From Porticoccus sp. W117 (lineage in GTDB: Bacteria; Pseudomonadota; Gammaproteobacteria; Pseudomonadales; Porticoccaceae), in the NCBI RefSeq assembly GCF_030341905.1, contig NZ_JATAAF010000001.1, forward strand, positions 124,001 through 188,000: 64,000 bases of DNA, given 5' to 3'. This document shows positions 53,248-61,942 of this stretch, piece by piece. The notes under the pieces are model-generated. The model had not been told where the DNA came from and did no database searches. It saw only the letters and a list, made by a program, of their open reading frames with translations. Numbering within the stretch: the stretch's first letter is position 1; every line of letters begins with the position of its first letter. The translations under genes were made by a program, and so were the position numbers.

Positions 53248-53590
53248 ACAACATTACCGGGCGTATTTCGATGGAGCCGTGTTTGGCGGAGGGGATTTGC
53301 GACGCGTACTGGATCGCTTCGTCCAAGTCCTTGCAATCCAGCAGGTAGTAACCACCCAATACCTCGCGAGTTTCCGCAAAAGGGCCGTCGGTGGTTTCGG
53401 TGTTGTCGTTGCGAACCCGAACTGTAGTAGCGGTAGAAACTTTTTCCAAAGCATCTCCAGCCACCATCACCCCATCGCTTTTTACTTTCTCGGTAAAAGC
53501 GTAATAGCCACCCATCATGGCCTCGAATTCAGGGGTGCCAGGAGCCGGCTCAGCGGATTCGGCGCTGTAGATCAAAAGCATGTATTGCAT
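53240..53590 (-). CDS. DGPF/YCII-domain protein, upstream copy
   Basis: 116 residues: [12 protein letters not shown] start and the diagnostic [47 protein letters not shown]. The ATG at 53590 has GAGGAA 8 nt before it and is chosen over an upstream reading from 53617. First gene of the ECF42 operon and directly behind the predicted ECF42 promoter, making it the likely direct target of the sigma factor. Confidence 0.94.
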   Translation of the reverse strand: MQYMLLIYSAESAEPAPGTPEFEAMMGGYYAFTEKVKSDGVMVAGDALEKVSTATTVRVRNDNTETTDGPFAETREVLGGYYLLDCKDLDEAIQYASQIPSAKHGSIEIRPVMLFD

Positions 53591-53638
53591 GGTGTATTCC
53601 TCATCTGTTGCAGCCATCCCGTGTGACTGTAGCAGTAT

Positions 53639-53665
53639 GACGAATAAGGCGGGGAGATTTCGACA
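53639..53665 (-). promoter_or_regulatory. Predicted ECF42 promoter
   Basis: On the minus strand TGTCGAA (53665-53659), a 16-bp spacer, then CGTC (53642-53639), about 50 bp upstream of the DGPF start. This agrees with the -35 TGTCGAA and -10 CG(A/T)C reported for ECF42 promoters (from memory of published work on Streptomyces ECF42). The operon is therefore likely autoregulated. Confidence 0.85.
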
Positions 53666-53681
53666 GGCTTTTTATTCGGAG

Positions 53682-54290
53682 TTACGGATTGGGCAATCTG
53701 GCCTCAGATGCACCTATACCCTGACATTCTGGCAAACCCTTCAGTAAAGCCGCCTGAATATGCTCTTTTTGCGCCGGATAACTGAATATTTTTGTCGCGA
53801 CCTGGCCGGAGCAATTGGCTTCCAGCAAATATAGTCGGTCATATTCTTTGGAGTCTATTGAACCTCCCGGTGTGCCACCCAGGTTTTGAACAATCTCATT
53901 GACTGTATTTGAGTGGCCAATTACCAGATGTTTGCCGCCTGACAACTGTACTTGTTCTGCCAGTTGGCTGAGGCTCTGGTAAATCATTATTTCTTTACTG
54001 GCAGATTCCGCGGCGGGGTAAGCCGTATGATAGGTTCTTCGCCATTTGGTGGAGTGGATGTATTGTACATTCCATTTTTCAAGAATTTCGCCCAAAGCAT
54101 TAGCACGATTTTTCCCCGCTACAGACAGGGCAGAATCTTTGCTTTTGTCTTTTTTGTCCGCATGCCTGACGATCACTACCTGATAAGGTTTGGTGCGATT
54201 TTCCGCTAAGTGTTCTGCTGCGACAGTGCCACCGAAAAAGACAGTGACCAATACTGCCAACAGTACTGATATAAAAAAATGTGCTTTCAC
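53682..54290 (-). CDS. Secreted histidine phosphatase-family protein
   Basis: 202 residues. Signal peptide MKAHFFISVLLAVLVTVFFGGTVAA; histidine phosphatase motif VVIVRHADKKD (catalytic His; RHAD in place of RHGE) and the second catalytic His in VIGHSNTVNEIV. Probably periplasmic phosphatase; substrate unknown. A GTG at 54290 just after the prpF stop is chosen because it opens directly into the signal peptide; an ATG at 54326 would overlap prpF by 20 nt. Last gene of the prp unit by position, but a functional link to propionate is not evident. Confidence 0.85.
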   Translation of the reverse strand: MKAHFFISVLLAVLVTVFFGGTVAAEHLAENRTKPYQVVIVRHADKKDKSKDSALSVAGKNRANALGEILEKWNVQYIHSTKWRRTYHTAYPAAESASKEIMIYQSLSQLAEQVQLSGGKHLVIGHSNTVNEIVQNLGGTPGGSIDSKEYDRLYLLEANCSGQVATKIFSYPAQKEHIQAALLKGLPECQGIGASEARLPNP

Positions 54291-54306
54291 ATTCGCCTGA
54301 ATATTA

Positions 54307-55488
54307 TTAACCCGGAACCCGTACATAGCCTTCCATCAAAACCCGTGCACTACGGCTCATTATGGCTTTGGTCACACTCCACTGGCCAGCTTTCTCTACT
54401 GCCTCGGCCCCCACTGTCAAAGTACCGGATGGATGCCCAAAAGTAACTGCATTGCGCTCGCCACCACCCGCAGCCAGATTAACCAAGGTGCCGGGAATAG
54501 CCGCTGCTGTGCCAATAGCCACGGCAGCAGTACCCATCATGGCGTGATGGAGTTTACCCATCGAGAGTGCGCGCACATTCAGGTCGATGTCACTCGATTC
54601 GATGTTTTTACCGCTGCAAGCCGTGTAGCTTTTTGGCGGAGCGACAAAGGCGATTTTTGGGGTGTGTTGGCGTTGGGCGGCTTCTTCCAGCGAATGGATC
54701 AACCCCATTTTTAATGCGCCATAGGCGCGCAGGGTTTCCAGCTGTGCCAGCGCTTTTTCATCACTATTGATACCCTCCTGTAGTTCGGTGCCGTTGTAGC
54801 CCAGGTCTGCAGCATTGACAAAGATGGTGGGAATACCGGCATTGATTAATGTAGCTTCCAATTCGCCACTGGCCACAATCTCTGTTGGCAATTCCAGTTT
54901 ATCTACCAAGTTGCCGGTGGGAAACAGTGCGCCCTCGCCGTCTGCCGGTTCCATAAATTCCAATTTAATCTCTGCTGCCGGAAAGGTGACGCCATCCAAT
55001 TCAAAGTCACCGGTTTCCTGCACCTGACCGTTGGTAATAGGCACATGGGCAATAATGGTTTTGCCAATATTGGCCTGCCAGATACGCACAACTGCCACGC
55101 CATTTTCAGGAATATGATCCGGGTTCAGCAAACCACTGTGAATAGCAAACGGCCCCACCGCCGACGATAAATTGCCACAGTTGCCGCTCCAGTCGACAAA
55201 GGGTTTATCGATAGACACCTGGCCGAACAGGTAGTCCACATCGTGACCCGGCTGGCTGCTTTTAGAGACAATAACGGTTTTGCTGGTGCTGGACGTGGCG
55301 CCACCCATGCCGTCGGTTTGTTTGCCGTAGGGGTCGGGGCTGCCGATTATCCGTTGCAGTAATTGGTCGCGGGCTTCGCCGGGCGCCTGTGCGGAATCGG
55401 GTAAATCCTGAAGGCGAAAAAAAACGCCTTTGCTGGTGCCGCCGCGCATATAGGTGGCGGGGATTTTTAGTTGGGGTTTGTGGGGCAT
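54307..55488 (-). CDS. prpF: PrpF, AcnD-accessory aconitate isomerase
   Basis: 393 residues of the PrpF/diaminopimelate-epimerase-like fold: PATYMRGGTSKGVFFRLQDLP, DGMGGATSSTSKTVIVSKSS, NCGNLSSAVGPFAI, TIFVNAADLGYNGTELQ and KLHHAMMGTAAVAIGTAAAIPGTLVNLA. Isomerises the trans-methylaconitate product of AcnD to the cis form in the methylcitrate cycle. Follows acnD, separated by repeat H. Full length. Confidence 0.97.
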   Translation of the reverse strand: MPHKPQLKIPATYMRGGTSKGVFFRLQDLPDSAQAPGEARDQLLQRIIGSPDPYGKQTDGMGGATSSTSKTVIVSKSSQPGHDVDYLFGQVSIDKPFVDWSGNCGNLSSAVGPFAIHSGLLNPDHIPENGVAVVRIWQANIGKTIIAHVPITNGQVQETGDFELDGVTFPAAEIKLEFMEPADGEGALFPTGNLVDKLELPTEIVASGELEATLINAGIPTIFVNAADLGYNGTELQEGINSDEKALAQLETLRAYGALKMGLIHSLEEAAQRQHTPKIAFVAPPKSYTACSGKNIESSDIDLNVRALSMGKLHHAMMGTAAVAIGTAAAIPGTLVNLAAGGGERNAVTFGHPSGTLTVGAEAVEKAGQWSVTKAIMSRSARVLMEGYVRVPG

Positions 55489-55512
55489 GATTAAGCCTTT
55501 GGGTTCTATCCT

Positions 55513-55601
55513 GTAGGGCGGATTAGCGTTAGCGTAATCCGCCGTGTATTTGCGAGCGGCTCATGGTGGATTACGCCGCTTTGCGGCTAATCCCCCCTAC
55601 T
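55513..55601. repeat. Repeat H between acnD and prpF
   Basis: GTAGGGCGGATTAGCGTTAG CGTAATCCGCC on the left and GGATTACGCCGCTTTGCGGC TAATCCCCCCTAC on the right form an imperfect inverted repeat. Occupies nearly all of the acnD-prpF gap. Only copy in the window, though the type is common in Gammaproteobacteria. Confidence 0.92.
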
Positions 55602-55609
55602 TCACTACA

Positions 55610-58210
55610 TCAAGATGCTTCTAAAAAATCCTGGGCAAAACGTTGCAGCACACCACCGGCTTCGTAAATGGACACTTCTTCTGCGGTATCCAAACGGCAC
55701 GTAACCGGCACTTCCTTCTTGTCACCGTTACTGCGGGTAATAATCAGCGTCAATGTGGCTCCGGGGATACGTTGGCCCACCACATCGTAGGTTTCAGTAC
55801 CATCGATCTTCAGGGTATGGCGAGTCACGCCAGGCTGAAACTCCAGAGGCAACACACCCATGCCGATCAGGTTGGTGCGGTGTATGCGTTCAAAACCCTC
55901 CGCCACAATCACTTCCACCCCAGCCAGGCGAACGCCTTTGGCCGCCCAGTCTCTGGATGAGCCCTGCCCATAATCCGCACCGGCAATAATAATTAGCGGT
56001 TGCTTGCGATCCATATAGGTTTCGATGGCTTCCCACATGCGGGTGACTTTGCCTTCCGGTTCAATGCGAGCCAGTGAGCCTTGCACGACCTCGCCATCTT
56101 TTTGGGCGCCCCCCTCTTTCACCATTTCATTGAACAGTTTCGGGTTGGCAAAGGTGGCTCGCTGGGCGGTGAGGTGGTCGCCCCGGTGGGTGGCGTAGGA
56201 ATTAAAATCTTCTTCCGGCAGGCCCATTTTCGCCAGGTACTCACCAGCGGCACTGCTGGCAAGAATGGCGTTGGAGGGTGACAGGTGATCCGTAGTGATA
56301 TTGTCGCCCAGCACCGCCAATGGCCTTAACCCGCTAAGGCTGCGCTCACCAGCCAGAGCCCCTTCCCAGTACGGGGGGCGGCGAATATAGGTGCTTTGCG
56401 GGCGCCAGTTGTACAGCGGCGTGCTTCGCTCTGATTCGCCTTTTTCCAGATCAAACATTGGTATGTAGACGTCGCGAAATTGTTGCGGTTTAACACTTTG
56501 TTTAACAATAGCGTCGATCTCTGCGTCGCTGGGCCAAACATCTTTCAAAGTAATGGGATTGCCGTTTTGGTCATGACCGAGCACATCTTTTTCAATATCA
56601 AAGCGAATAGAACCGGCAAGAGCGTAGGCTACCACCAGCGGCGGCGACGCCAGAAACGCCTGTTTGGCATAGGGGTGAATACGACCATCGAAGTTACGGT
56701 TACCGGAGAGCACAGCCGTGGTGTACAAATCGCGATCTGTAATTTCTTGCTGAATAGTTGGATCAAGAGCGCCGCTCATACCGTTGCAGGTGGTGCAGGC
56801 AAAAGCCACCACACCAAAGCCCAGCTGTTCCAGCTCCGGCAACAATTGCGCTTCTTCCAAATACATTTTTACGGTTTTGGAGCCGGGGGCCAGGGAGCTT
56901 TTTACCCAGGGTTTGCGGGTTAAGCCCAGGCGGTTGGCGTTTCGCGCCAGCAGGCCGGCGGCAATAATATTGCGCGGGTTGCTGGTGTTCGTGCAGCTGG
57001 TGATGGCGGCGATAATCACCGCGCCGTCGGGCATTTCACCTTCGGTTTCGGTGTAGTTTGCTGCCACGCCGCGCTCCGCCAATTGTGCCGCTGGTAGCAG
57101 GGCGTGAGGATTGGATGGCCCGGCCAGGTTGCGCCCTACAGACGACAGATCGAACGTCAAAACTCTTTCGTATTCGGCGTTTTTTAAACTTTCCGCCCAT
57201 AGGCCGGTGTGTTTGGCGTACTGTTCCACCAACTGCACTTGTTCGTCGTCACGGCCGGTGAGTTTTAAATAATCGATAGTCTGCTCATCGATAAAAAACA
57301 TCCCCGCGGTGGCGCCGAATTCCGGTGTCATATTGGCGATAGTGGCGCGATCACCCAAGCTGAGTTTGGATGCACCTTCGCCATAAAATTCCAGGTAGGC
57401 GCCCACCACTCGCTCGCGGCGCAAGAATTCGGTGAGCGCCAGCACCAGATCGGTACCGAGAATGCCCGGTTGCAGTTCGCCGGTGAGTTCAACGCCGACA
57501 ATATCCGGCAAGCGCATCCAAGAGGCGCGACCCAGCATCACGCTTTCCGCTTCCAGCCCACCAACGCCCACAGAGATAACACCCAGAGCATCCACCATGG
57601 GCGTGTGACTGTCGGTGCCCACGCAGGTATCCGGGAAGGCCACGCCATCGCGCACCTGCACCACCGGAGACATTTTTTCCAGATTAATCTGGTGCATGAT
57701 GCCATTGCCGGGGGGAATCACATCGACATTTTCAAAGGCGGTTTTTGTCCAGTTAATAAAGTGGAAGCGGTCGTCGTTGCGGCGGTCTTCAATGGCGCGG
57801 TTTTTTTCAAAGGCATCCTGCTCAAAACCTGCGTGCTCTACAGCCAGGGAGTGATCCACAATTAACTGGGTGGGCACTACCGGATTAATTTGCGATGGGT
57901 CGCCGCCTTTATCGGCAATAGCATCCCGCAGGCCCGCCAAATCCACCAGCGCGGTTTGGCCAAGGATATCGTGACACACCACACGTGCCGGAAACCAGGG
58001 AAAGTCCAGTTCACGTTTGCGTTCAATGATTTGTTTCAGGGATTCGGTCAGGGTTTGAGGATCGCAGCGACGCACCAGATTTTCTGCCAATACGCGGGAA
58101 GTGTAAGGCAGTTTTTCGTAGGAACCAGGCTCGATAGCTTCTACTGCTTCGCGGGTGTCGAAGTAGTCGAGAGATGTGTTGGGGAGGTTTTTGCGGTATT
58201 GGGAGTTCAT
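55610..58210 (-). CDS. acnD: Fe-S-dependent 2-methylcitrate dehydratase AcnD
   Basis: 866 residues, aconitase superfamily. [4Fe-4S] ligands in PDTCVGTDSHTPMVD, IAAITSCTNTSNPRN and FACTTCNGMSG; C-terminal swivel domain from about 650 with YGQGSSRDWAAKGVRLAGVEVIVAEGFERIHRTNLIGMGVLPLEF. AcnD dehydrates 2-methylcitrate; the AcnD-PrpF pair replaces PrpD. Distinguished from the housekeeping aconitase by context (prpB, prpC, prpF). Starts ATG at 58210, 85 bp after prpC with repeat D3 in between. Confidence 0.97.
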   Translation of the reverse strand: MNSQYRKNLPNTSLDYFDTREAVEAIEPGSYEKLPYTSRVLAENLVRRCDPQTLTESLKQIIERKRELDFPWFPARVVCHDILGQTALVDLAGLRDAIADKGGDPSQINPVVPTQLIVDHSLAVEHAGFEQDAFEKNRAIEDRRNDDRFHFINWTKTAFENVDVIPPGNGIMHQINLEKMSPVVQVRDGVAFPDTCVGTDSHTPMVDALGVISVGVGGLEAESVMLGRASWMRLPDIVGVELTGELQPGILGTDLVLALTEFLRRERVVGAYLEFYGEGASKLSLGDRATIANMTPEFGATAGMFFIDEQTIDYLKLTGRDDEQVQLVEQYAKHTGLWAESLKNAEYERVLTFDLSSVGRNLAGPSNPHALLPAAQLAERGVAANYTETEGEMPDGAVIIAAITSCTNTSNPRNIIAAGLLARNANRLGLTRKPWVKSSLAPGSKTVKMYLEEAQLLPELEQLGFGVVAFACTTCNGMSGALDPTIQQEITDRDLYTTAVLSGNRNFDGRIHPYAKQAFLASPPLVVAYALAGSIRFDIEKDVLGHDQNGNPITLKDVWPSDAEIDAIVKQSVKPQQFRDVYIPMFDLEKGESERSTPLYNWRPQSTYIRRPPYWEGALAGERSLSGLRPLAVLGDNITTDHLSPSNAILASSAAGEYLAKMGLPEEDFNSYATHRGDHLTAQRATFANPKLFNEMVKEGGAQKDGEVVQGSLARIEPEGKVTRMWEAIETYMDRKQPLIIIAGADYGQGSSRDWAAKGVRLAGVEVIVAEGFERIHRTNLIGMGVLPLEFQPGVTRHTLKIDGTETYDVVGQRIPGATLTLIITRSNGDKKEVPVTCRLDTAEEVSIYEAGGVLQRFAQDFLEAS

Positions 58211-58219
58211 AATAATTCC

Positions 58220-58296
58220 GTGAGATGGGAGACGAAAGACGAGAGATGTTGTGCGGAGTTTACGTCTCCCATCTCCCGTCTTACATCTCTCGTTTT
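58220..58296. repeat. Repeat family D, copy 3
   Basis: GTGAGATGGGAGACGAAAGACG facing CGTCTCCCATCTCCCGTC... ATCTCTCG. Lies between prpC and acnD; its edge overlaps the prpC stop codon by two bases. Confidence 0.9.
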
Positions 58297-59416
58297 ATCG
58301 ATCAGCGATCGGTAAAACAGTACGTGACTCTGGCCCGGTGTATTCCGCCGAAGGGCGAATAATTCGGTTGTCGGCACGCTGTTCAAACACGTGTGCAGCC
58401 CAGCCGGTGACACGGCTCATCACAAAAATTGGTGTAAACAGTTTTGTGGGAATGCCCATAAAGTGATAGGAGGAAGCGTGGAAAAAGTCGGCGTTGCAAA
58501 ACAGGTTTTTCTCCCGTTTCATTACTGCTTCCACACGTGCAGACACTTCGTACAACGACTCATCGCCTACATCCTCAGACAGCAGTTTTGACCAGCCTTT
58601 AATAATGGCATTGCGAGGGTCGGATTCGCGGTACACCGCATGACCAAAGCCCATGATTTTTTCTTTGCGTTCCAGCATGCCCATGATCGCTGCTTCCGCT
58701 TCGTCAGGGCTTTTCCAGTTTTCAATCATCGCCATGGCGGCTTCGTTGGCACCGCCGTGCAGAGGGCCACGCAGTGTGCCGATAGCACCAGTGATGCAAG
58801 AATGCAGATCAGACAGCGTCGATGCAGTTACCCTGGCATTAAAAGTGGAAGCGTTAAATTCGTGCTCGGCGTACAGGATTAGCGAGGCATGCATCACTTT
58901 TACATGCAGGTCACGAGGGGCTTTGCCATGCAGCATATTAAGGAAATGACCACCGATTGAGTCATCATCGGTTTCGGTTTCTATACGCACGCCGTCGTGG
59001 CTGTAACGGTACCAGTAGCAAATAATGCTGGGGAAAGCCGCCAACAGGCGATCGGTTTTTTCCTGCTGTTCAGAGAAGTCGTTTTCTGTTTCCAGATTAC
59101 CCAGCATGGAACAGCCGGTGCGCATTACGTCCATGGGATGGGCATCGGCGGGAATGCGTTCCAGCACATCTTTTAAAGGCTGGGGCAAACCGCGCAGGGT
59201 TTTCAGTTTGGCTTTGTAATCGGCCAACTGTTGGCTGTTGGGCAATTCGCCTTTAAGAATCAAATAGGCCACTTCTTCAAATTCGCAATTGGCCGCCAGA
59301 TCTTCAATTTCATAGCCACGGTAGGTCAGACCAGAGCCTTCCACGCCACAAGTACACAATGCGGTTTTGCCCGCCACCTGGCCTCGCAGGCCAGCGCCGC
59401 CGAGTTCTTTTGTCAT
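58295..59416 (-). CDS. prpC: 2-methylcitrate synthase
   Basis: 373 residues, citrate synthase family. Motifs: LTYRGYEIEDLAANCEFEEVAYLILKGELP, LHGGANEAAMAMI with catalytic His, GFGHAVYRESDPRN with second catalytic His, ADFFHASSYHFMGIPTKLFTPIFVMSRVTGWAAHVFEQ. Condenses propionyl-CoA and oxaloacetate. The ATG at 59416 has AAGAGG upstream; the longer reading to 59551 would pass through repeat A2 and is rejected. Second gene of the prp operon. Confidence 0.97.
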   Translation of the reverse strand: MTKELGGAGLRGQVAGKTALCTCGVEGSGLTYRGYEIEDLAANCEFEEVAYLILKGELPNSQQLADYKAKLKTLRGLPQPLKDVLERIPADAHPMDVMRTGCSMLGNLETENDFSEQQEKTDRLLAAFPSIICYWYRYSHDGVRIETETDDDSIGGHFLNMLHGKAPRDLHVKVMHASLILYAEHEFNASTFNARVTASTLSDLHSCITGAIGTLRGPLHGGANEAAMAMIENWKSPDEAEAAIMGMLERKEKIMGFGHAVYRESDPRNAIIKGWSKLLSEDVGDESLYEVSARVEAVMKREKNLFCNADFFHASSYHFMGIPTKLFTPIFVMSRVTGWAAHVFEQRADNRIIRPSAEYTGPESRTVLPIADR

Positions 59417-59443
59417 TACAAAAACCTCTTGATTAAAATATTC

Positions 59444-59516
59444 GTCATTCCCGCGAAGGCGGGAATCCACCATTTGAGTATTTGTACAAATGGATCCCCG
59501 CCTTCGCGGGGATGAC
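59444..59516. repeat. Repeat family A, copy 2
   Basis: Same arms as copy 1 (GTCATTCCCGCGAAGGCGGG / CCCGCCTTCGCGGGGATGAC) with a different centre containing a CATTTG/CAAATG stem. Occupies the prpB-prpC gap. Confidence 0.95.
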
Positions 59517-59528
59517 AACCAGCGGTTG

Positions 59529-60419
59529 TCACTTGTTTTTCCCTTCCGCAAACAAACTATCCAGCTTCTGTTCGTAGTCGTGGTAGTTCAAAAAGTCGTA
59601 TAACTCCATGCGGGTTTGCATGCTGTCGACAACTGCCTTCTGATCCCCGTCGTCCAGCAAGTGCTGATACACATTCAGCGCCGCCTTATTCATGGCGCGG
59701 AAGGCACTGAGTGGATACAGCACAATATCTGCGCCATTGGCGGCTAGCTCATCTTTGTTATACAGCGGGGTCTGGCCGAATTCGGTAATGTTGGCGAGGA
59801 TGGGCACATCCAGTGCATCGCGGAAGGCGCGGTAATGCTCCAGCTCAGTAATGGCTTCGGCAAAGATGCCGTCTGCACCCGCCTCCACAAACGCCTGCGC
59901 CCGTTCGATGGCTTCCTGCAAACCACACTGGGCGAAGGAGTCGGTACGCGCCATGACAAAAAAGCTGTGGTCCGTGCGGGCATCCACGGCCGCTTTCACC
60001 CGATCCACCATTTCCTGTTTGGAAACAATTTCTTTATTGGGGCGGTGACCACAGCGTTTCTGCGCCACCTGGTCTTCAATATGCACTGCTGCGGCACCGG
60101 CTTTTTCCATGTCGCTGATGGTTTTGGCGATATTAAAGGCGCCCCCCCAACCGGTGTCGATGTCCACCAATAAGGGGAGTTCAGTCGCCGAGGTAATACG
60201 GCGCACATCTTCCAGCACATCATTAAGGCTGGTCATACCCAAGTCCGGCAAACCGTAGGAAGCGTTGGCAACACCACCACCGGAAAGATAGATGGCGCGA
60301 TGCCCTACTCGCTCCGCCATCATCGCGCAATAAGCGTTGATGGCGCCCACTACCTGCAGGGGTTTGTTATCGGCAATTGCCTGACGAAAACGGGCGCCAG
60401 GGGTGGCTGTGTTGGTCAT
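59529..60419 (-). CDS. prpB: 2-methylisocitrate lyase
   Basis: 296 residues, isocitrate lyase/PEP mutase family. Signature KRCGH in [20 protein letters not shown] near 120, [10 protein letters not shown] near 82 (Mg-binding), [12 protein letters not shown] and a C-terminal [12 protein letters not shown]. Cleaves methylisocitrate to pyruvate and succinate. The ATG at 60419 matches the family N-terminus (ARFRQAI near residue 9); an ATG at 60446 is immediately next to repeat B3 and less likely. First enzyme gene of the operon. Confidence 0.97.
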   Translation of the reverse strand: MTNTATPGARFRQAIADNKPLQVVGAINAYCAMMAERVGHRAIYLSGGGVANASYGLPDLGMTSLNDVLEDVRRITSATELPLLVDIDTGWGGAFNIAKTISDMEKAGAAAVHIEDQVAQKRCGHRPNKEIVSKQEMVDRVKAAVDARTDHSFFVMARTDSFAQCGLQEAIERAQAFVEAGADGIFAEAITELEHYRAFRDALDVPILANITEFGQTPLYNKDELAANGADIVLYPLSAFRAMNKAALNVYQHLLDDGDQKAVVDSMQTRMELYDFLNYHDYEQKLDSLFAEGKNK

Positions 60420-60441
60420 AATTTGGTCTCTGGTTGGTTTT

Positions 60442-60543
60442 GTCATCCTGAGGAGCGAAGCGACGTGAGGGTCTCACGACCTTTTAATATTGAGATCCTC
60501 ACGTCGCCCCCTTCTTATAAAGGATGGGGCTACTCAGGATGAC
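60442..60543. repeat. Repeat family B, copy 3
   Basis: GTCATCCTGAGGAGCGAAGC GACGTGAGG.. facing ..ATCCTCACGTCGC and, after an insertion of about 24 bp (CCCCTTCTTATAAAGG region), CTACTCAGGATGAC. Lies between the gntR regulator and prpB. Supplies the regulator's stop codon. Confidence 0.92.
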
Positions 60544-61208
60544 AGCTGTTTAAGTTGCATCTCCACATGACGTCGCGATGTGCGAATATGGCGGCGCATC
60601 AACATTTCTGCCATTTCGCCATCACCATCGGCAATGGCATCGGCGATAAAACGGTGTTCGTTGAAGCCCGCTTTGACCCGCGGGGTGCCCATGGAAAACT
60701 GGTAGCGGTACATGCTCACCTTGGGGTAAAGCTCATCGCACAGCAATTTGATCAGGTTGCTGTTTTTGCTGCCGTGTATCACCTGGTAGTGAAAATCCAG
60801 GTCGCCGCTGCGGTAGTGCTCCTGATTGCTGTTATCCGCCTGCTGACAACTGGTTTCTACCAGCTGTTGCAGTGCCATTACTTCTGTTTCATCCATATTG
60901 CGTGCTGCCAAACGGCAGGCTAATCCTTCCAGGGATTCACGAATTTCGTACAACTCCCAGAGCTCATCCACACTCAACGTGGCCACCCGTGCACCCACGT
61001 TGATACGGCGGGTTACCAAGCGCGATGCTTCCAGGCGACTGATGGCTTCGCGCACCGTGGAGCGACTTACCTGATGGCTACGAGACAATTCCGGTTCGCT
61101 GATTTTGGAGCCACTGGCAATTTCGCCAGTAATTATCTGGGCCATCAGTGCCGCGTAGACCTGATCCACTGCGGACTGAGGAGAGTCTGACCAATTGGCT
61201 AAAGACAT
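60534..61208 (-). CDS. GntR-family FCD-domain regulator of the prp operon
   Basis: 224 residues. Winged HTH (about 15-80, DQVYAALMAQIITGEIASGSKISEPELSRSHQVSRSTVREAISRLEASRLV) and C-terminal FCD ligand-binding domain (LYEIRESLEGLACRLAARNM, HYQVIHGSKNSNLIKLL, EHRFIADAIADGDGEMAEMLMRRHI). GntR/FCD regulators replace PrpR in many AcnD-type prp operons. The last codons and stop (TCA TCC TGA) come from repeat B3. ATG at 61208; operator-like dyads sit just upstream. Confidence 0.93.
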   Translation of the reverse strand: MSLANWSDSPQSAVDQVYAALMAQIITGEIASGSKISEPELSRSHQVSRSTVREAISRLEASRLVTRRINVGARVATLSVDELWELYEIRESLEGLACRLAARNMDETEVMALQQLVETSCQQADNSNQEHYRSGDLDFHYQVIHGSKNSNLIKLLCDELYPKVSMYRYQFSMGTPRVKAGFNEHRFIADAIADGDGEMAEMLMRRHIRTSRRHVEMQLKQLSS

Positions 61209-61218
61209 AACATTCAAG

Positions 61219-61303
61219 ATTGTCTGACAATTTGAGCGGATATTACGCCTCAAAATGAAATTAAGCAATTTAAAAGCACTTATTGTCGACATATGTCTAA
61301 CAA
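61219..61303. promoter_or_regulatory. Probable GntR/FCD operators upstream of the prp regulator
   Basis: Perfect dyad ATTGTC-T-GACAAT at 61219-61231 fits the TTGTC-n-GACAA pattern of FCD regulators. A second cluster at 61282-61303 contains TTGTCGACA, the palindrome GACATATGTC and TGTCTAACAA, a near match to the same half-sites. Autoregulation of the prp operon is inferred. Confidence 0.75.
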
Positions 61304-61417
61304 CACATTGAAAGCCCGGCAATCTGACCAGGTAGTTTCATTGCCTCCACATTGGCGTCATAATGGTTGCGGGATCGACTGGAACTCAGATAACAACAAC
61401 CCTGTCTTACCGACCAT

Positions 61418-61942
61418 ATGCCAAGAAAACTGATACGCCGCTGGATGCCCGATCCCGAAAAAGTCACCCGTCAACGGGGGCTGCGCTGGCTCGGCCCCCT
61501 GCTGGAAGACCCCAACCTGTTTCACCTCACCCGCCACTCCGTATCGCTGGCCTTTCTGGTGGGGATTTTTATGGCGTTTATGCCCATCCCGGGGCAAATG
61601 GTGGTCGCGGCCTTGCTGGCCCTGTGGTGGCGCTGCAACCTGCCCATCTCCGTGGGTCTGGTATGGATTACCAACCCCCTCACCATCCCGCCGATGTTTT
61701 ACGGCACCTATCTGGTAGGCACTTTATTGATGGGCATTGAGCCCATAGAGCTGACCATTGAAATGGATTGGGAGTGGTTAAAAACCGAAGGGGCAAAAAT
61801 CTGGAAGCCGCTGCTGATTGGCAGTTTGAGCTGTGGGGTGTTTTTCAGTGTACTGAGCTACTGGGCGATACGCCTGCTGTGGCGCTGGCATGTGGTGTAT
61901 AACTGGGAGAAAAGGAAAAGAAAGGTGACAGGTGACAGGTGA
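61418..61942 (+). CDS. DUF2062 membrane protein
   Basis: 174 residues of the DUF2062 family: MPRKLIRRWMPDPEKV, HSVSLAFLVGIFMAFMPIPGQMVVAALLALWWRCNLPISVGLVWITNPLTIPPMF. Three to four membrane segments, function unknown; commonly found next to lol and comEC genes. The C-terminus KVTGDR and stop are read from the GGTGACA heptamers of repeat F2. Confidence 0.93.
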   Translation: MPRKLIRRWMPDPEKVTRQRGLRWLGPLLEDPNLFHLTRHSVSLAFLVGIFMAFMPIPGQMVVAALLALWWRCNLPISVGLVWITNPLTIPPMFYGTYLVGTLLMGIEPIELTIEMDWEWLKTEGAKIWKPLLIGSLSCGVFFSVLSYWAIRLLWRWHVVYNWEKRKRKVTGDR

